DNA from: Sporosarcina sp. BP05 | Lineage (GTDB): Bacteria; Bacillota; Bacilli; Bacillales_A; Planococcaceae | Assembly (NCBI RefSeq): GCF_014282005.1 | Contig: NZ_JACFTD010000007.1 | Coordinates: 124,001 to 188,000, forward strand | Reading direction: 5' to 3' | DNA length: 64,000 nt | Part shown: in pieces, positions 1 through 8,321 of the stretch | Layout of the letters: each line of letters begins with the position of its first letter | Position numbering within the stretch: position 1 is the stretch's first letter | Program-made: the position numbers and the translations under genes | The notes under the pieces: generated by a model | The model's database searches: none | What the model saw: only the letters and a program-made list of their open reading frames with translations | What the model was told of the DNA's origin: nothing

Positions 1-202
1 AGGGGCCGAAAACGACAATCCCAACTAAAACAGAAACAATTTTAGGCACGAATGCTAGTGTTTGTTCCTGAATTTGTGTGGTTGCCTGGAAAATACTAAC
101 GGAAAGCCCTGTCACAAGTGCAAGGATAAGGAGAGGGCCTGAAGTCAAAAGAATGACCCAGATGGCACGCTCAGCTATCTCTATGACTAATTCTTGCGTC
201 AT
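1..202 (-). CDS. fliQ: Flagellar export apparatus protein FliQ (partial, C-terminus outside window)
   Basis: FliQ is a small membrane protein of the flagellar type III export gate, built with FliP and FliR in the MS ring. The first 67 codons are visible, beginning MTQELVIEIAERAIWVILL and continuing into the first hydrophobic hairpin (LLILALVTGLSVSIFQA). The gene runs off the left edge. The start is an ATG at 202 preceded by AGGAGG about 8 bases upstream. It lies 12 bases after fliP, in the usual fliP-fliQ order. Confidence 0.95.
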   Translation of the reverse strand, partial: MTQELVIEIAERAIWVILLTSGPLLILALVTGLSVSIFQATTQIQEQTLAFVPKIVSVLVGIVVFGP

Positions 203-214
203 TCAAAACCCCTC

Positions 215-880
215 CTAAAAACTTTGCAACAATGATTTGATAATGAGATACCAACCATCCACAAGGACGAACAGCAATATTTTAAACGGCAACGAAATCA
301 TAACTGGCGGTAACATCATCATTCCCATTGACATAAGGATACTTGCTACAATCATGTCAATAACTAAAAATGGAATGAAAATCATAAAGCCCATTTGGAA
401 TGCCGTTTTAATTTCACTCAGTGCGAATGCTGGAACTAACATTGTCAGTGAAATGTCTTCTAGTGATTCAGGTCGATCTGCTTTATTGTAGCGAAGGAAT
501 AATTCCAAATCCTTTTGTCTTGTATGTTTACTCATGAACTCTTTGAACGGGATACTTGCCTGTTCATATGCTTCGTCAAGCGAAATCTCATCGGCAAATA
601 ATGGTGTTAAAGCCTTATCATTCACTTGCTGAAACGTTGGAGCCATGATGAAAAATGTTAAAAAGAGTGCTAGACCGACAAGTACTTGGTTGGGAGGCAT
701 CTGCTGTGTTGCAAGTGCAGTTCTGACGAATGACAGAACTATGATAATCCTCGCAAAAGAAGTCATTAAAATTAGAATAGCTGGAGCTAGAGACAAGACA
801 GTCAGAAGCAACATCATTTTGATAGATGTTGATACATTTGTTGGATCACTATCTGAGAAAAACTGAGCAAAATCATTCAT
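215..880 (-). CDS. fliP: Flagellar biosynthesis protein FliP
   Basis: FliP is the main component of the export gate (FliPQR) that passes rod, hook and filament subunits across the membrane. The 221-residue product equals the usual Firmicutes length. Hydrophobic segments are visible near residues 22-50, 64-85, 160-185 and 195-215, and the family motif FVRTALATQQMPPNQVLVGL follows the first. The start ATG at 880 has AAAGGAG 11 bases upstream and overlaps the end of fliO by 8 bases, suggesting coupled translation. Family identity is clear. Confidence 0.97.
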   Translation of the reverse strand: MNDFAQFFSDSDPTNVSTSIKMMLLLTVLSLAPAILILMTSFARIIIVLSFVRTALATQQMPPNQVLVGLALFLTFFIMAPTFQQVNDKALTPLFADEISLDEAYEQASIPFKEFMSKHTRQKDLELFLRYNKADRPESLEDISLTMLVPAFALSEIKTAFQMGFMIFIPFLVIDMIVASILMSMGMMMLPPVMISLPFKILLFVLVDGWYLIIKSLLQSF

Positions 881-1583
881 CTCGGTTGCGCTCCTTTTCT
901 GTCAACCGGCTGATATGCCGTTTTCTCTCTTCTTTCATCTCCTCAAGCTTTGATTGAAATATATTACCGAAGTCAGGTGACTCTTGCGTTGTCCCATTCG
1001 AGGCACTTTTCGGTTTTCCTGTTACTTTAGCAAGAATCCGATTGAGCATCCCATCTGTTAACTCTGAACTACCACCCTCGTAGAATTCAACTAGTTTATC
1101 GACTTCATCGGGATCCGTAATCTCTTTTAACAGACGGATATCGTTTCCAACCCCGATAACGTAATAGGACTCACCTATTAAGACCAATTGTATCGATTTA
1201 TGCTGACCGAGCGAAATACCACCCATGTTTTTCATAAGTCGATTTTTATCGTAGAGCTTATTTTTTCGATTAACGAACTTCAATAGACCGAATAATAACC
1301 CGAGGACGAACACTAAAGCGAATAACGTTTTTATGTAGTCCCCCGCCGAGGAACCGACACCCGCCTTGTCCGTAGTCAGGTCATCAGCAGGTGACGGTGT
1401 TAACTTGCCCTCATCGGTGTCGGTACTGGTACCCTTTTCCGGGTCTTTGTTAAACATATCGGACACCGGTTTATTCGGATCCACGTCGGTATCTGCGTGC
1501 ACGGATACGTATGGCAATTGGGTTACTAGGAAGATGATTAGAATGAATGCTGACAAGTATTTTAGTACAATCGTTAATTTCAT
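873..1583 (-). CDS. fliO: Flagellar biosynthetic protein FliO/FliZ
   Basis: FliO (called FliZ in B. subtilis) is a bitopic membrane protein that helps assemble the FliP ring. The 236-residue product has an N-terminal signal-like segment (residues about 8-30, ending VSVHA), an acidic Asp/Thr/Ser-rich linker to about residue 85, one membrane helix (about 86-106), and a cytoplasmic FliO domain with a basic C-terminal tail. It sits between cheY and fliP, as expected. The run GAGGG directly touches the ATG, so initiation probably uses a weaker AGGA further upstream or coupling to cheY. Identity rests on position and architecture, since the family is poorly conserved. Confidence 0.88.
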   Translation of the reverse strand: MKLTIVLKYLSAFILIIFLVTQLPYVSVHADTDVDPNKPVSDMFNKDPEKGTSTDTDEGKLTPSPADDLTTDKAGVGSSAGDYIKTLFALVFVLGLLFGLLKFVNRKNKLYDKNRLMKNMGGISLGQHKSIQLVLIGESYYVIGVGNDIRLLKEITDPDEVDKLVEFYEGGSSELTDGMLNRILAKVTGKPKSASNGTTQESPDFGNIFQSKLEEMKEERKRHISRLTEKERNRDE

Positions 1584-1590
1584 CCCTCGA

Positions 1591-1953
1591 TTATCCTAAT
1601 GCTTTTTCGATTGCTTCAACAACACGATCCGCCTGGAATGGTTTAACGATAAAGTCTTTTGCACCAGCTTGAATTGCATCGATTACCATAGCCTGCTGCC
1701 CCATTGCTGAACACATGATGATCTTTGCCGAAGGGTCTTTTTCTTTAATCGCTTTTAAAGCTGCAATACCATCCATTTCTGGCATTGTAATGTCCATTGT
1801 GACAAGATCAGGTTTTAAATCGAAATACTTTTCAATAGCTTGTACACCATCTGCCGCCTCGCCAACCACTTCGAAATTGTTCTTTGTCAAAATATCTTTA
1901 ATCATCATTCGCATGAAAGCTGCATCGTCTACTATTAATATACGTCTACTCAT
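1591..1953 (-). CDS. cheY: Chemotaxis response regulator CheY
   Basis: CheY is a single-domain receiver protein that, when phosphorylated by CheA, binds the motor switch. The sequence has the acidic pocket DD near residues 8-9, the phospho-acceptor Asp54 in TMDITMPEMDG, a conserved Ser in CSAMG and Lys in VKPF. I chose the second ATG (120 residues, the B. subtilis length) because GGGGG lies 8 bases before it but only 2 bases before the first ATG. It is embedded in the fla/che operon between fliY and fliO. Confidence 0.97.
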   Translation of the reverse strand: MSRRILIVDDAAFMRMMIKDILTKNNFEVVGEAADGVQAIEKYFDLKPDLVTMDITMPEMDGIAALKAIKEKDPSAKIIMCSAMGQQAMVIDAIQAGAKDFIVKPFQADRVVEAIEKALG

Positions 1954-1972
1954 TGTCATTACCCCCGTTAAG

Positions 1973-3202
1973 TTATCTTAAATTATTTACACGTTCTGCT
2001 TGACTCAAAATATCTGTAATTCGCACTCCGAAGTTTTCGTCGATAACAACAACTTCTCCCTTTGCGATATGGCGGTTATTTACTAATATATCAACCGGTT
2101 CTCCCGCAAGTTTGTCCAGTTCAATAATGGAACCACTCGACATTTCCAAAATCTCCTTAACCGAACGCTTTGTTCTTCCAAGTTCGACCGTTACTTGTAA
2201 AGGAATATCAAGGAGCATATTCAAGTTATTGGATTCAGACTTATTCAAAGATGGGCTTTCAAAGCTTGCAAACTGTGCCTGCTGAACTTGTACCTGCGGT
2301 TGTTGCGGACGCATTTGCATCTGCTGTTGTGGTCCTAATTGGTCGTATTGTGCGTCATAAGACGGTTGCTGCATATCTTGACCATAACCAAATTGTTCGT
2401 ACGACTGCTGGTGTACTTGTTGTTGCTGTGCTGGCTGTTGGACTGGAGTGGATTGCTGTTCTGTTGGTCGAGTCATCTCGGCAACTGCCGCAGTTTCCTC
2501 TTCTGCGTCGCCACCCATGAGAGAGGCAACTAATTTCTTGCCGAATCCTAGTGGTAGTAATTGCATAATGTTTGAATCGATCAGGTCGCCTACTTTAAGC
2601 GCAAACGATACTTTTATCAATAAGTCATCTTCCGGAATAAGATCCCGGCCTTTATCTTCTAGGACATCCATCAAATTGATTGTTGGTGGTGAAATATCCA
2701 CTTTTTTATTGAACAAAGTCGACATCGAAGTAGCCGCGGAACCCATCATTTGGTTCATCGCTTCTTGGACAGCACTTAAATGAATTTCACCAAGATCCAT
2801 ATTCGGATTTAAACCATCTCCGCCCAACATCAGATCCGCAATGATAGCCGCATCACTTTGTTTTATAACGAGTAAGTTCATGCCGCTAAGACCTACTGTA
2901 TAGTCCACCTTAATGGCAACGTATGGATGAATGAATTCTTCTTCCAGAGCTTCCTTATTGACAACCGAAATAGTAGGTGTCGTTATGTCGACTTTTTGTC
3001 CGAGCAATGCAGATAATGCTGTTGCTGAACTACCAAAAGAGATATTACCAATTTCACCAAGCGCGTCCTTTTCCATATCGTCCAAATAATCTGCCGTTAC
3101 TATTTCTTTTGGGCTAGACTTCTTAGGCTCATCGCTTGAGAATGGTTCCCCACGTAATAACGCTTCAATTTCTTCCTGTGAAAGGATATTATCACTCATC
3201 AT
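1973..3202 (-). CDS. fliY: Flagellar switch phosphatase FliY
   Basis: FliY is a C-ring protein and CheY-P phosphatase in Gram-positives. The start at ATG 3202 follows GGAGG by 8 bases, and the ATG lies inside the last codons of fliM. Seen in order: an N-terminal switch peptide (ILSQEEIEALLRG), two CheC-like halves each with an E-x2-N phosphatase motif (LGEIGNISFG, and VQEAMNQMMG), a long Gln-rich linker (about residues 245-325), and a FliN/SpoA C-terminal domain (about 335-409). At 409 residues it is somewhat longer than B. subtilis FliY, owing mainly to the Gln-rich linker. Confidence 0.96.
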   Translation of the reverse strand: MMSDNILSQEEIEALLRGEPFSSDEPKKSSPKEIVTADYLDDMEKDALGEIGNISFGSSATALSALLGQKVDITTPTISVVNKEALEEEFIHPYVAIKVDYTVGLSGMNLLVIKQSDAAIIADLMLGGDGLNPNMDLGEIHLSAVQEAMNQMMGSAATSMSTLFNKKVDISPPTINLMDVLEDKGRDLIPEDDLLIKVSFALKVGDLIDSNIMQLLPLGFGKKLVASLMGGDAEEETAAVAEMTRPTEQQSTPVQQPAQQQQVHQQSYEQFGYGQDMQQPSYDAQYDQLGPQQQMQMRPQQPQVQVQQAQFASFESPSLNKSESNNLNMLLDIPLQVTVELGRTKRSVKEILEMSSGSIIELDKLAGEPVDILVNNRHIAKGEVVVIDENFGVRITDILSQAERVNNLR

Positions 3203-4190
3203 CTTCATCCCCTCCGATCTTTGTATCAATTATCTGAACAGCCATCTGGTTTTTCAATTGCCCTGGCTGTGCGATGAATTTCGGTATATCACCGATTTTA
3301 ATGACGAGTGGATCGTCAATTTTACGATTTAGCTTTACAACATCCCCCACTTGAAGGTAAAGGAAATCCTCAATCGTCATTTCTGCATTACCTAGTTCGG
3401 CGATGACAGACAAAGGAGCTTGTTTCAAACGTTTTTCAAGAACCACAGTTTGCTCTACTGTCGGTTCCTTCTTATTGGTCTGCATCCAATAGCGTACCGA
3501 CAAATTAGGTACGACTGGTTCAAGAACCACGTGTGGAATACAGATATTGATCATTCCACTTGATTCTCCGATGATAATATTGAACGAGATAACAACGACC
3601 GTTTCATTCGGCGATATCATTTGAAGGAACTGCGGATTGACTTCAATCTCCGTCAGGAATGGATCGATATCGATAATCCCCGACCACGCTTCTCGTAAAT
3701 TATCAAAAGAACGTTCGAATAAATTCGTCATGATTTTCAATTCAATTTCAGTTAAGTTATCAACTTTCCCTGGACTTTCTCCAACTCCACCCATCATGCG
3801 ATCTAGCATCGTATAAGCTATGTTCGGGTTCACTTCCATCAGGATATTGCCATCTAACGGTGGAACTTCAAAAATATTAATTAAGGTCATATTGGGAATA
3901 GAACGAATAAACTCTTCGAAAGGAATCTGATCGACCGATGCGACACTGATTTGGACATACGTACGTAGCTGTGCTGAAAAATACGTCGTTAATAGCCTCG
4001 CGAAGTTCTCGTGAATCCTGGTCAAACTGCGAATCTGGTCTTTGGAAAATCGGAGAGCACGTTTAAAATCATACACTTTTACTTTCCGAGTCTCATCTTC
4101 CTTTTTCATGTCTTCAGCAGACATTTCCCCTGTTGAAATCGCAGACAATAATGCGTCGATCTCACTTTGGGATAATATATCCCCGGCCAT
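3192..4190 (-). CDS. fliM: Flagellar motor switch protein FliM
   Basis: FliM forms the middle of the C ring and receives CheY-P. The 332-residue product starts with the CheY-binding peptide DILSQSEIDALLSA. A CheC-like middle domain follows, containing the GGVGESPG loop typical of FliM, and then a C-terminal SpoA domain (about 260-325). The ATG has GGGAGGTGA upstream. The gene overlaps fliY by 11 bases and is preceded by a 138-base gap after fliL, unusual in this tight operon. Confidence 0.97.
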   Translation of the reverse strand: MAGDILSQSEIDALLSAISTGEMSAEDMKKEDETRKVKVYDFKRALRFSKDQIRSLTRIHENFARLLTTYFSAQLRTYVQISVASVDQIPFEEFIRSIPNMTLINIFEVPPLDGNILMEVNPNIAYTMLDRMMGGVGESPGKVDNLTEIELKIMTNLFERSFDNLREAWSGIIDIDPFLTEIEVNPQFLQMISPNETVVVISFNIIIGESSGMINICIPHVVLEPVVPNLSVRYWMQTNKKEPTVEQTVVLEKRLKQAPLSVIAELGNAEMTIEDFLYLQVGDVVKLNRKIDDPLVIKIGDIPKFIAQPGQLKNQMAVQIIDTKIGGDEDDE

Positions 4191-4328
4191 ATGGTCACCT
4201 CCCGCTATCTAACTCTAGTTCAACTACTTGATTATCTAGGTTGTAATAAAGAATTCCACTGAATCCGCTGGGACGCTAGGGGACTTCTTTGCTATTTATA
4301 TAGTTATTCATACATTCGACTTAACTAG
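4191..4328 (-). other. Non-coding spacer between fliL and fliM
   Basis: This 138-base gap interrupts an otherwise overlapping gene series. I see the fliM ribosome binding site at its left end and an AT-rich middle, but no convincing gene, terminator with a T run, or sigma-D-type promoter. In B. subtilis fliL and fliM are nearly adjacent. Confidence 0.5.
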
Positions 4329-4754
4329 TTACTGAATAATGTAAGATACGATATAGACTTTTTGAACTTCCCCATTTTGCATAAGCGGGTTGAGATGTCC
4401 TATCAAGACATCCTCGAAAGCCTTTTTACCAGCTTTTCCTTCAAGGTCTTTCGACGTCATCTCGGAAAGTTCTTGGATAATTATATTTTTCACTTGGAAA
4501 TCCCTTTTTGCAAGTTCTTCTCCAGCTAACTTATTATCTGTCTGGATTTTCAAGGTGAGTCGGACAAATTGTCGGTTGCCAAGATTCGTCGTAATTTCTT
4601 CGATATCAACCGAAGATTCAATAATTTCATCAATTGTCGGCTCTTTTTCTTCGTCGCCTTTATTCAGTTGCATAACAAGAATGAGTCCAACTGCCCCGAT
4701 TAGGGTGATACAAACTAGTATGATAAGGGATACCATCATTACTTTATTCTTCAT
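4329..4754 (-). CDS. fliL: Flagellar basal body-associated protein FliL
   Basis: FliL is a single-pass membrane protein that surrounds stators and helps motor function. The 141-residue product has a membrane helix at about residues 6-29, an acidic linker (GDEEKEPTIDEII), and the external FliL domain to the C-terminus, with NRQFVRLTLKIQ. GAGGTG lies 6 bases before the ATG. It overlaps the 3' end of swrD by 11 bases and sits in the standard swrD-fliL-fliM order. Confidence 0.95.
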   Translation of the reverse strand: MKNKVMMVSLIILVCITLIGAVGLILVMQLNKGDEEKEPTIDEIIESSVDIEEITTNLGNRQFVRLTLKIQTDNKLAGEELAKRDFQVKNIIIQELSEMTSKDLEGKAGKKAFEDVLIGHLNPLMQNGEVQKVYIVSYIIQ

Positions 4755-4965
4755 CTTCTACACCTCGTATATGCGGATTTGATAATAACTGGACCGCCTT
4801 ATAAAATTCGATGATGCGGCTATTCACCTCTTCAGCGGTATCAAAGACAACATACTTGGTTCCTGTCGTTAGGGTAATCGTCGTATCAGGAAATGACTCG
4901 ACTTTCTCAATGTACAGCGCGTTCAATGTAAATTCGGTTTTGTTTAGACGCGTAACTCGTATCAT
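4744..4965 (-). CDS. swrD: SwrD/FlbD family flagellar protein
   Basis: SwrD (FlbD, YlzI) is a small protein needed for full flagellar torque in B. subtilis. The sequence from ATG 4965 reads MIRVTRLNKTEFTLNALYIE and continues with PDTTITLTTGTKYVVFDTAEEV, matching the family from its usual first residue. Oddly, AAGGAGGG is about 33 bases upstream of this ATG. An in-frame GTG at 4983 lies closer, about 14 bases from GGAGG, and would add six residues (MPGPLH). I keep the ATG for homology, but the start is uncertain. It lies between flgE and fliL. Confidence 0.9.
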   Translation of the reverse strand: MIRVTRLNKTEFTLNALYIEKVESFPDTTITLTTGTKYVVFDTAEEVNSRIIEFYKAVQLLSNPHIRGVEDEE

Positions 4966-5045
4966 ATGTAAGGGGCCAGGCACAGAGCCGGCCCGACCCT
5001 CCTTTTCTAGTGAAGCTATGTTAGATTACCTGGGTTTTGTATTAG

Positions 5046-5876
5046 TTATCGTTTTAAGTTTACAAGCTCTTGCAAGATTTCATCAGATGTTGTGATGATA
5101 CGCGTGTTTGCTTGGAATCCACGTTGTGCGACGATCATTTCTGTGAATTCTTCTGCTAGGTCGACGTTGGACATTTCAAGGAAGCCAGATTCGATTTGGC
5201 CAAGACCATTGGTTGTCGCGTTGCCAGTAACAACTACTCCCGAGTTAGATGTTGCTTGGAAGTAGTTCCCGCCGTTTTTTTGCAAGCCGCCTGGATTGGG
5301 AAACTTAGCAAGCACAAGTTGACCTGCTGTCTGCAAAGCACCAGCTGCATCAACATATGTTACGGTACCATCCTGACCAATTGACATACTTTGTGCAGTC
5401 GTCGGAATCTGAATTGGTTTTAGCCCTGCAGGAGCCACGGTAGAGTTACCTACAAGAAATTTTCCATCACTATTTACTAGATACCCGGCATTATCCATGT
5501 AAAAATTTCCTGCACGAGTATATAGTGTATTAGTGTAAGCACTGTGAGCCGCATTCGAATCAGCCACTTGAAAAAAACCATCCCCAGCAATCGCAAGATC
5601 AAGTGTGTTTCCTGTAAACTGTGTAGAACCTCCCGTATGAATTGTATCTATAGCCGAGATTTGCGATCCAAGTCCTACTTGTTTTGGATTAATCCCACCT
5701 CGAGTCGCTGTTGCTCCTGAAGCACCCGCCACCGTCTGTGAAATCAAATCTTTGAAAATCGTACGGCCTTTTTTAAATCCGTATGTATTGACGTTTGCTA
5801 TATTATTACCAATTACGTCTAGTTTTGTTTGAAAGTTTCGTAGACCTGAAATACCTGAGTACATTGAGCGTAACAT
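5046..5876 (-). CDS. flgE: Flagellar hook protein FlgE (FlgG-like)
   Basis: This 276-residue protein is the orthologue of the B. subtilis hook protein FlgE, often labelled FlgG. The N-terminal rod/hook motif (SGISGLRNFQTKLDVIGNNI, then NVNTYGFKKGR) and the C-terminal coiled region (FLEMSNVDLAEEFTEMIV, then QRGFQ) are the conserved D0 helices. The centre carries the FlgE/F/G repeat (LDLAIAGDGFFQV, YTRAGNFYMDNAGYLV). It is exported by the flagellar type III system and polymerises outside the cell under the FlgD cap. GAGAGGGG precedes the ATG. The neighbours flgD and swrD fit. Confidence 0.95.
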   Translation of the reverse strand: MLRSMYSGISGLRNFQTKLDVIGNNIANVNTYGFKKGRTIFKDLISQTVAGASGATATRGGINPKQVGLGSQISAIDTIHTGGSTQFTGNTLDLAIAGDGFFQVADSNAAHSAYTNTLYTRAGNFYMDNAGYLVNSDGKFLVGNSTVAPAGLKPIQIPTTAQSMSIGQDGTVTYVDAAGALQTAGQLVLAKFPNPGGLQKNGGNYFQATSNSGVVVTGNATTNGLGQIESGFLEMSNVDLAEEFTEMIVAQRGFQANTRIITTSDEILQELVNLKR

Positions 5877-5961
5877 TTATATTTTTCCCCTCTCGTTTGT
5901 AAAAAGTGTAACCGCATCTATCAGTCAGCGGCTGTTGGCATCCATAAAGGTCCTGCCAAGT

Positions 5962-6342
5962 TTAACTAAGCACAATTGTACCGTCGATATTTGTAAACAG
6001 TTGATCTTTTGCTTCTATGCGATCCATTGCGGTAATGACGGTTGAATTCTTCGCACTCACAATAAGCGCTGCTTGGTCCATCAAGACAAGCGATTCTTTG
6101 ATTCCTTTTATTTTCGCCTCGTGCACCTTTTCATTGACATGTACCCATTCTGCATCTGATATATGGATGTTTCGTTCCAACAATCGTTCGGAAGCATGCT
6201 TGCTAATTTTCAGTTCCGTAGGCTGCACCGCTTTGTTCAGATGTTCGAGAAACGATTGCTTCGGGCTTTGTACGATTTTCAGCGATTGGCCTGGATGGAT
6301 AAGTGGTTGTGCTGAGATACGATGAAGATTTAATTTATCCAT
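5962..6342 (-). CDS. TIGR02530-type flagellar operon protein
   Basis: This 126-residue protein matches what is known as the TIGR02530 flagellar operon protein family, found between flgD and flgE in many Firmicutes. Visible traits are a basic, Pro-containing N-terminus, the conserved core ISKHASERLLERNIHISD, and a C-terminal beta-rich part (ALIVSAKNSTVITAMDR, FTNIDGTIVLS). There is no signal peptide or membrane segment. The molecular role is unknown; position suggests hook assembly. It starts 4 bases after flgD ends, with only a weak ribosome binding site, so coupling is likely. Confidence 0.85.
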   Translation of the reverse strand: MDKLNLHRISAQPLIHPGQSLKIVQSPKQSFLEHLNKAVQPTELKISKHASERLLERNIHISDAEWVHVNEKVHEAKIKGIKESLVLMDQAALIVSAKNSTVITAMDRIEAKDQLFTNIDGTIVLS

Positions 6343-6346
6343 ATCA

Positions 6347-7030
6347 TCACTTCACTGTCGCTTCTTCACTTATTGAGGTGAAGTTTTTGCCGTCAATTCG
6401 AGAACCGTTATCCAAAATGTATTGCAGTTTCCCGTCTTTATTTGAAACGGATACTACTTTACCTTCCTTCACTTCCTCGCCGTCTTTGTAGCCAACAAAC
6501 TTACCGATTAGCATGCTTGCTTCAACGAGGCTATTCGTTCCACTAGAACCAGACATCACTTCTGAAATATTGCCGGGTGTCAATTCTTTGCCGTCGTCCA
6601 TAATGAATTTGACAGAACCATTGTCATACTTCACGGACACAATACGATTGGTCCCTTCATCGACGAGAGGTTTTCCATCTTCCCCAACAACCGGCGTGCC
6701 TTTATCATCTACCCTTAATTCATGCCAACGGACTTCTTTTCCGGCAAAACTGTTGTACTGAATGAGTTGTGATTGATTTTGCGCTTCAGCAAATTTATCA
6801 AAGGACTTCGATAAGTTCATCGTCTGTTCGAGTGCTGAGAACTGAGCCATTTGTGCGATAAACTCGTTATCTTTCATCGGATTTGTTGGGTCTTGGTTTT
6901 GTAATTGGGCGATGAGTAATTTCATGAAATCATCTTTCCCCATTACTCCATCACCCGTTTTACGCTCATCTCGCTTTTTATTGACTAAATAATCCGTTCC
7001 TGAAATCGCTTTTTGTCCTTCAATCGTCAT
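6347..7030 (-). CDS. flgD: Flagellar hook cap protein FlgD
   Basis: FlgD is the exported scaffold that caps the growing hook. The 227-residue product has the N-terminal FlgD domain with the signature DDFMKLLIAQLQNQDPTNPM followed by FIAQMAQFSALEQ (about 33-75). Two beta-rich repeats with KEVRW and LIGKFVGYKDG (about 95-225) make up the hook-capping region. It starts 3 bases after fliK ends, with GGGGGT just upstream, inside the fliK-flgD-flgE hook cluster. Confidence 0.96.
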   Translation of the reverse strand: MTIEGQKAISGTDYLVNKKRDERKTGDGVMGKDDFMKLLIAQLQNQDPTNPMKDNEFIAQMAQFSALEQTMNLSKSFDKFAEAQNQSQLIQYNSFAGKEVRWHELRVDDKGTPVVGEDGKPLVDEGTNRIVSVKYDNGSVKFIMDDGKELTPGNISEVMSGSSGTNSLVEASMLIGKFVGYKDGEEVKEGKVVSVSNKDGKLQYILDNGSRIDGKNFTSISEEATVK

Positions 7031-7033
7031 TCG

Positions 7034-8281
7034 TTATACCCCCAAATCAATCATATATTCTTCGAACGTCATTTCTTCTTCATCATTTTGTTCCTGTTGC
7101 TCATCTGTTTCTTGTCCTTCTTTTCTGAAGTGCTGATTAAACGCTTGGTCACGATCATTTTTCGCTGTATCTTGTAATGTTTGAGAAACGTCGATTCGTT
7201 CTACTTGCAGATTTTGTTGGAGGAATGCGCTTCTAAGCTGATGCAACTGACTATCGAGCATCTCTTTACCGAGTGCAGTGGATGCCAGAATTCGTGCCGT
7301 CATAATGCCATTTACCTGTAGCAATTCAATTCGAACTTGCCCCAGATGTTCTGGATACAGTTTGATCAGTAGGCGATTCGTTCCGTCAGTTTGACCGAAA
7401 TTCGAACGTTTAAAAATAGTTTGCATTTCTTTCATCAAGGCTTCATTTCGTGCGTTATTGCGATTTTCTACTTCAGTAAGTGTAAGTTCACCTTTAGCTG
7501 TTACCATAGTACCAAATGCACTACCGGCAACTTGTTGCGATGCATCTTTGGAAGTTCCATCATCCGTCATTGTTCGCCCTGCTTCTACTGGAACGGCAAA
7601 TCGGACTACATTTTTCGACTCCATCAATTGTACCATGCCATTCTTCGCAGTACTGCTGGAATTAAGTACATATTCGAAACGTTCACTGGCCGTTGCAAGA
7701 TAGCCTTGCAGCGTGAAAACTTGCTGTTCTTGTTTCATCAACAAATCGGTTATTGGCGCGACAAGTTCCGCAGCTTTTAGCAACGTCAACAATTCAACCG
7801 CCTGCTGTTTCGGTATTCCGCCTTTTCCTTCAAGCGCATCTGTCAATTTAGCGAAAAACTGAGGTGCCACGTTGTCAATGGCATTCAATACAGTCCAAAA
7901 GTCATACGCATTAGACACTGCCGACAGTCCCTTTTCATCAAGACCTGCTTGTTCCAATAGTTGAAGCAAGCTTTCAATCAGTTGTTTTGATTCAAGATTG
8001 AGTAGACTTGCAAGCTCTTCTAGATTGGAAATTGAGTCTAGTTTACTATCGCCATCTTTTAGGTCTTCAATAGAAGTTGCATTAAAAATTGCCATTATCG
8101 ATTCATCGGTTATCCCGCTGTCAATCTGTTCCTTTACGGGAGCGACAGTTAGTGGGCCATTTCCAGCGATACTTCTAAAAACTGATCCAAATGAATTTGT
8201 TGCTCGCTGACCTGACTGCACATTATTCGACGAAGTTTTTACATTCTTCCCTGCCATTGCTTGTAATGATGCGATGTTCAC
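7034..8281 (-). CDS. fliK: Flagellar hook-length control protein FliK
   Basis: FliK is the secreted molecular ruler that switches export specificity at the gate protein FlhB. The chosen GTG at 8281 lies 5 bases after GGAGGTGA and gives MNIASLQAMAGKNVK; a TTG six codons earlier would lack a ribosome binding site. The 415-residue product has a variable, low-conservation N-terminal two thirds and a conserved C-terminal hook-control domain (LLIKLYPEHLGQVRIELL, then IMTARILAS, about residues 300-350). An acidic, Gln/Glu-rich tail follows. It sits between ylxF and flgD. Confidence 0.93.
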   Translation of the reverse strand: MNIASLQAMAGKNVKTSSNNVQSGQRATNSFGSVFRSIAGNGPLTVAPVKEQIDSGITDESIMAIFNATSIEDLKDGDSKLDSISNLEELASLLNLESKQLIESLLQLLEQAGLDEKGLSAVSNAYDFWTVLNAIDNVAPQFFAKLTDALEGKGGIPKQQAVELLTLLKAAELVAPITDLLMKQEQQVFTLQGYLATASERFEYVLNSSSTAKNGMVQLMESKNVVRFAVPVEAGRTMTDDGTSKDASQQVAGSAFGTMVTAKGELTLTEVENRNNARNEALMKEMQTIFKRSNFGQTDGTNRLLIKLYPEHLGQVRIELLQVNGIMTARILASTALGKEMLDSQLHQLRSAFLQQNLQVERIDVSQTLQDTAKNDRDQAFNQHFRKEGQETDEQQEQNDEEEMTFEEYMIDLGV

Positions 8282-8321
8282 TTGTTCACCTCCCTTCAAA
8301 AGTAGCTATGTAAAGTCCCAA

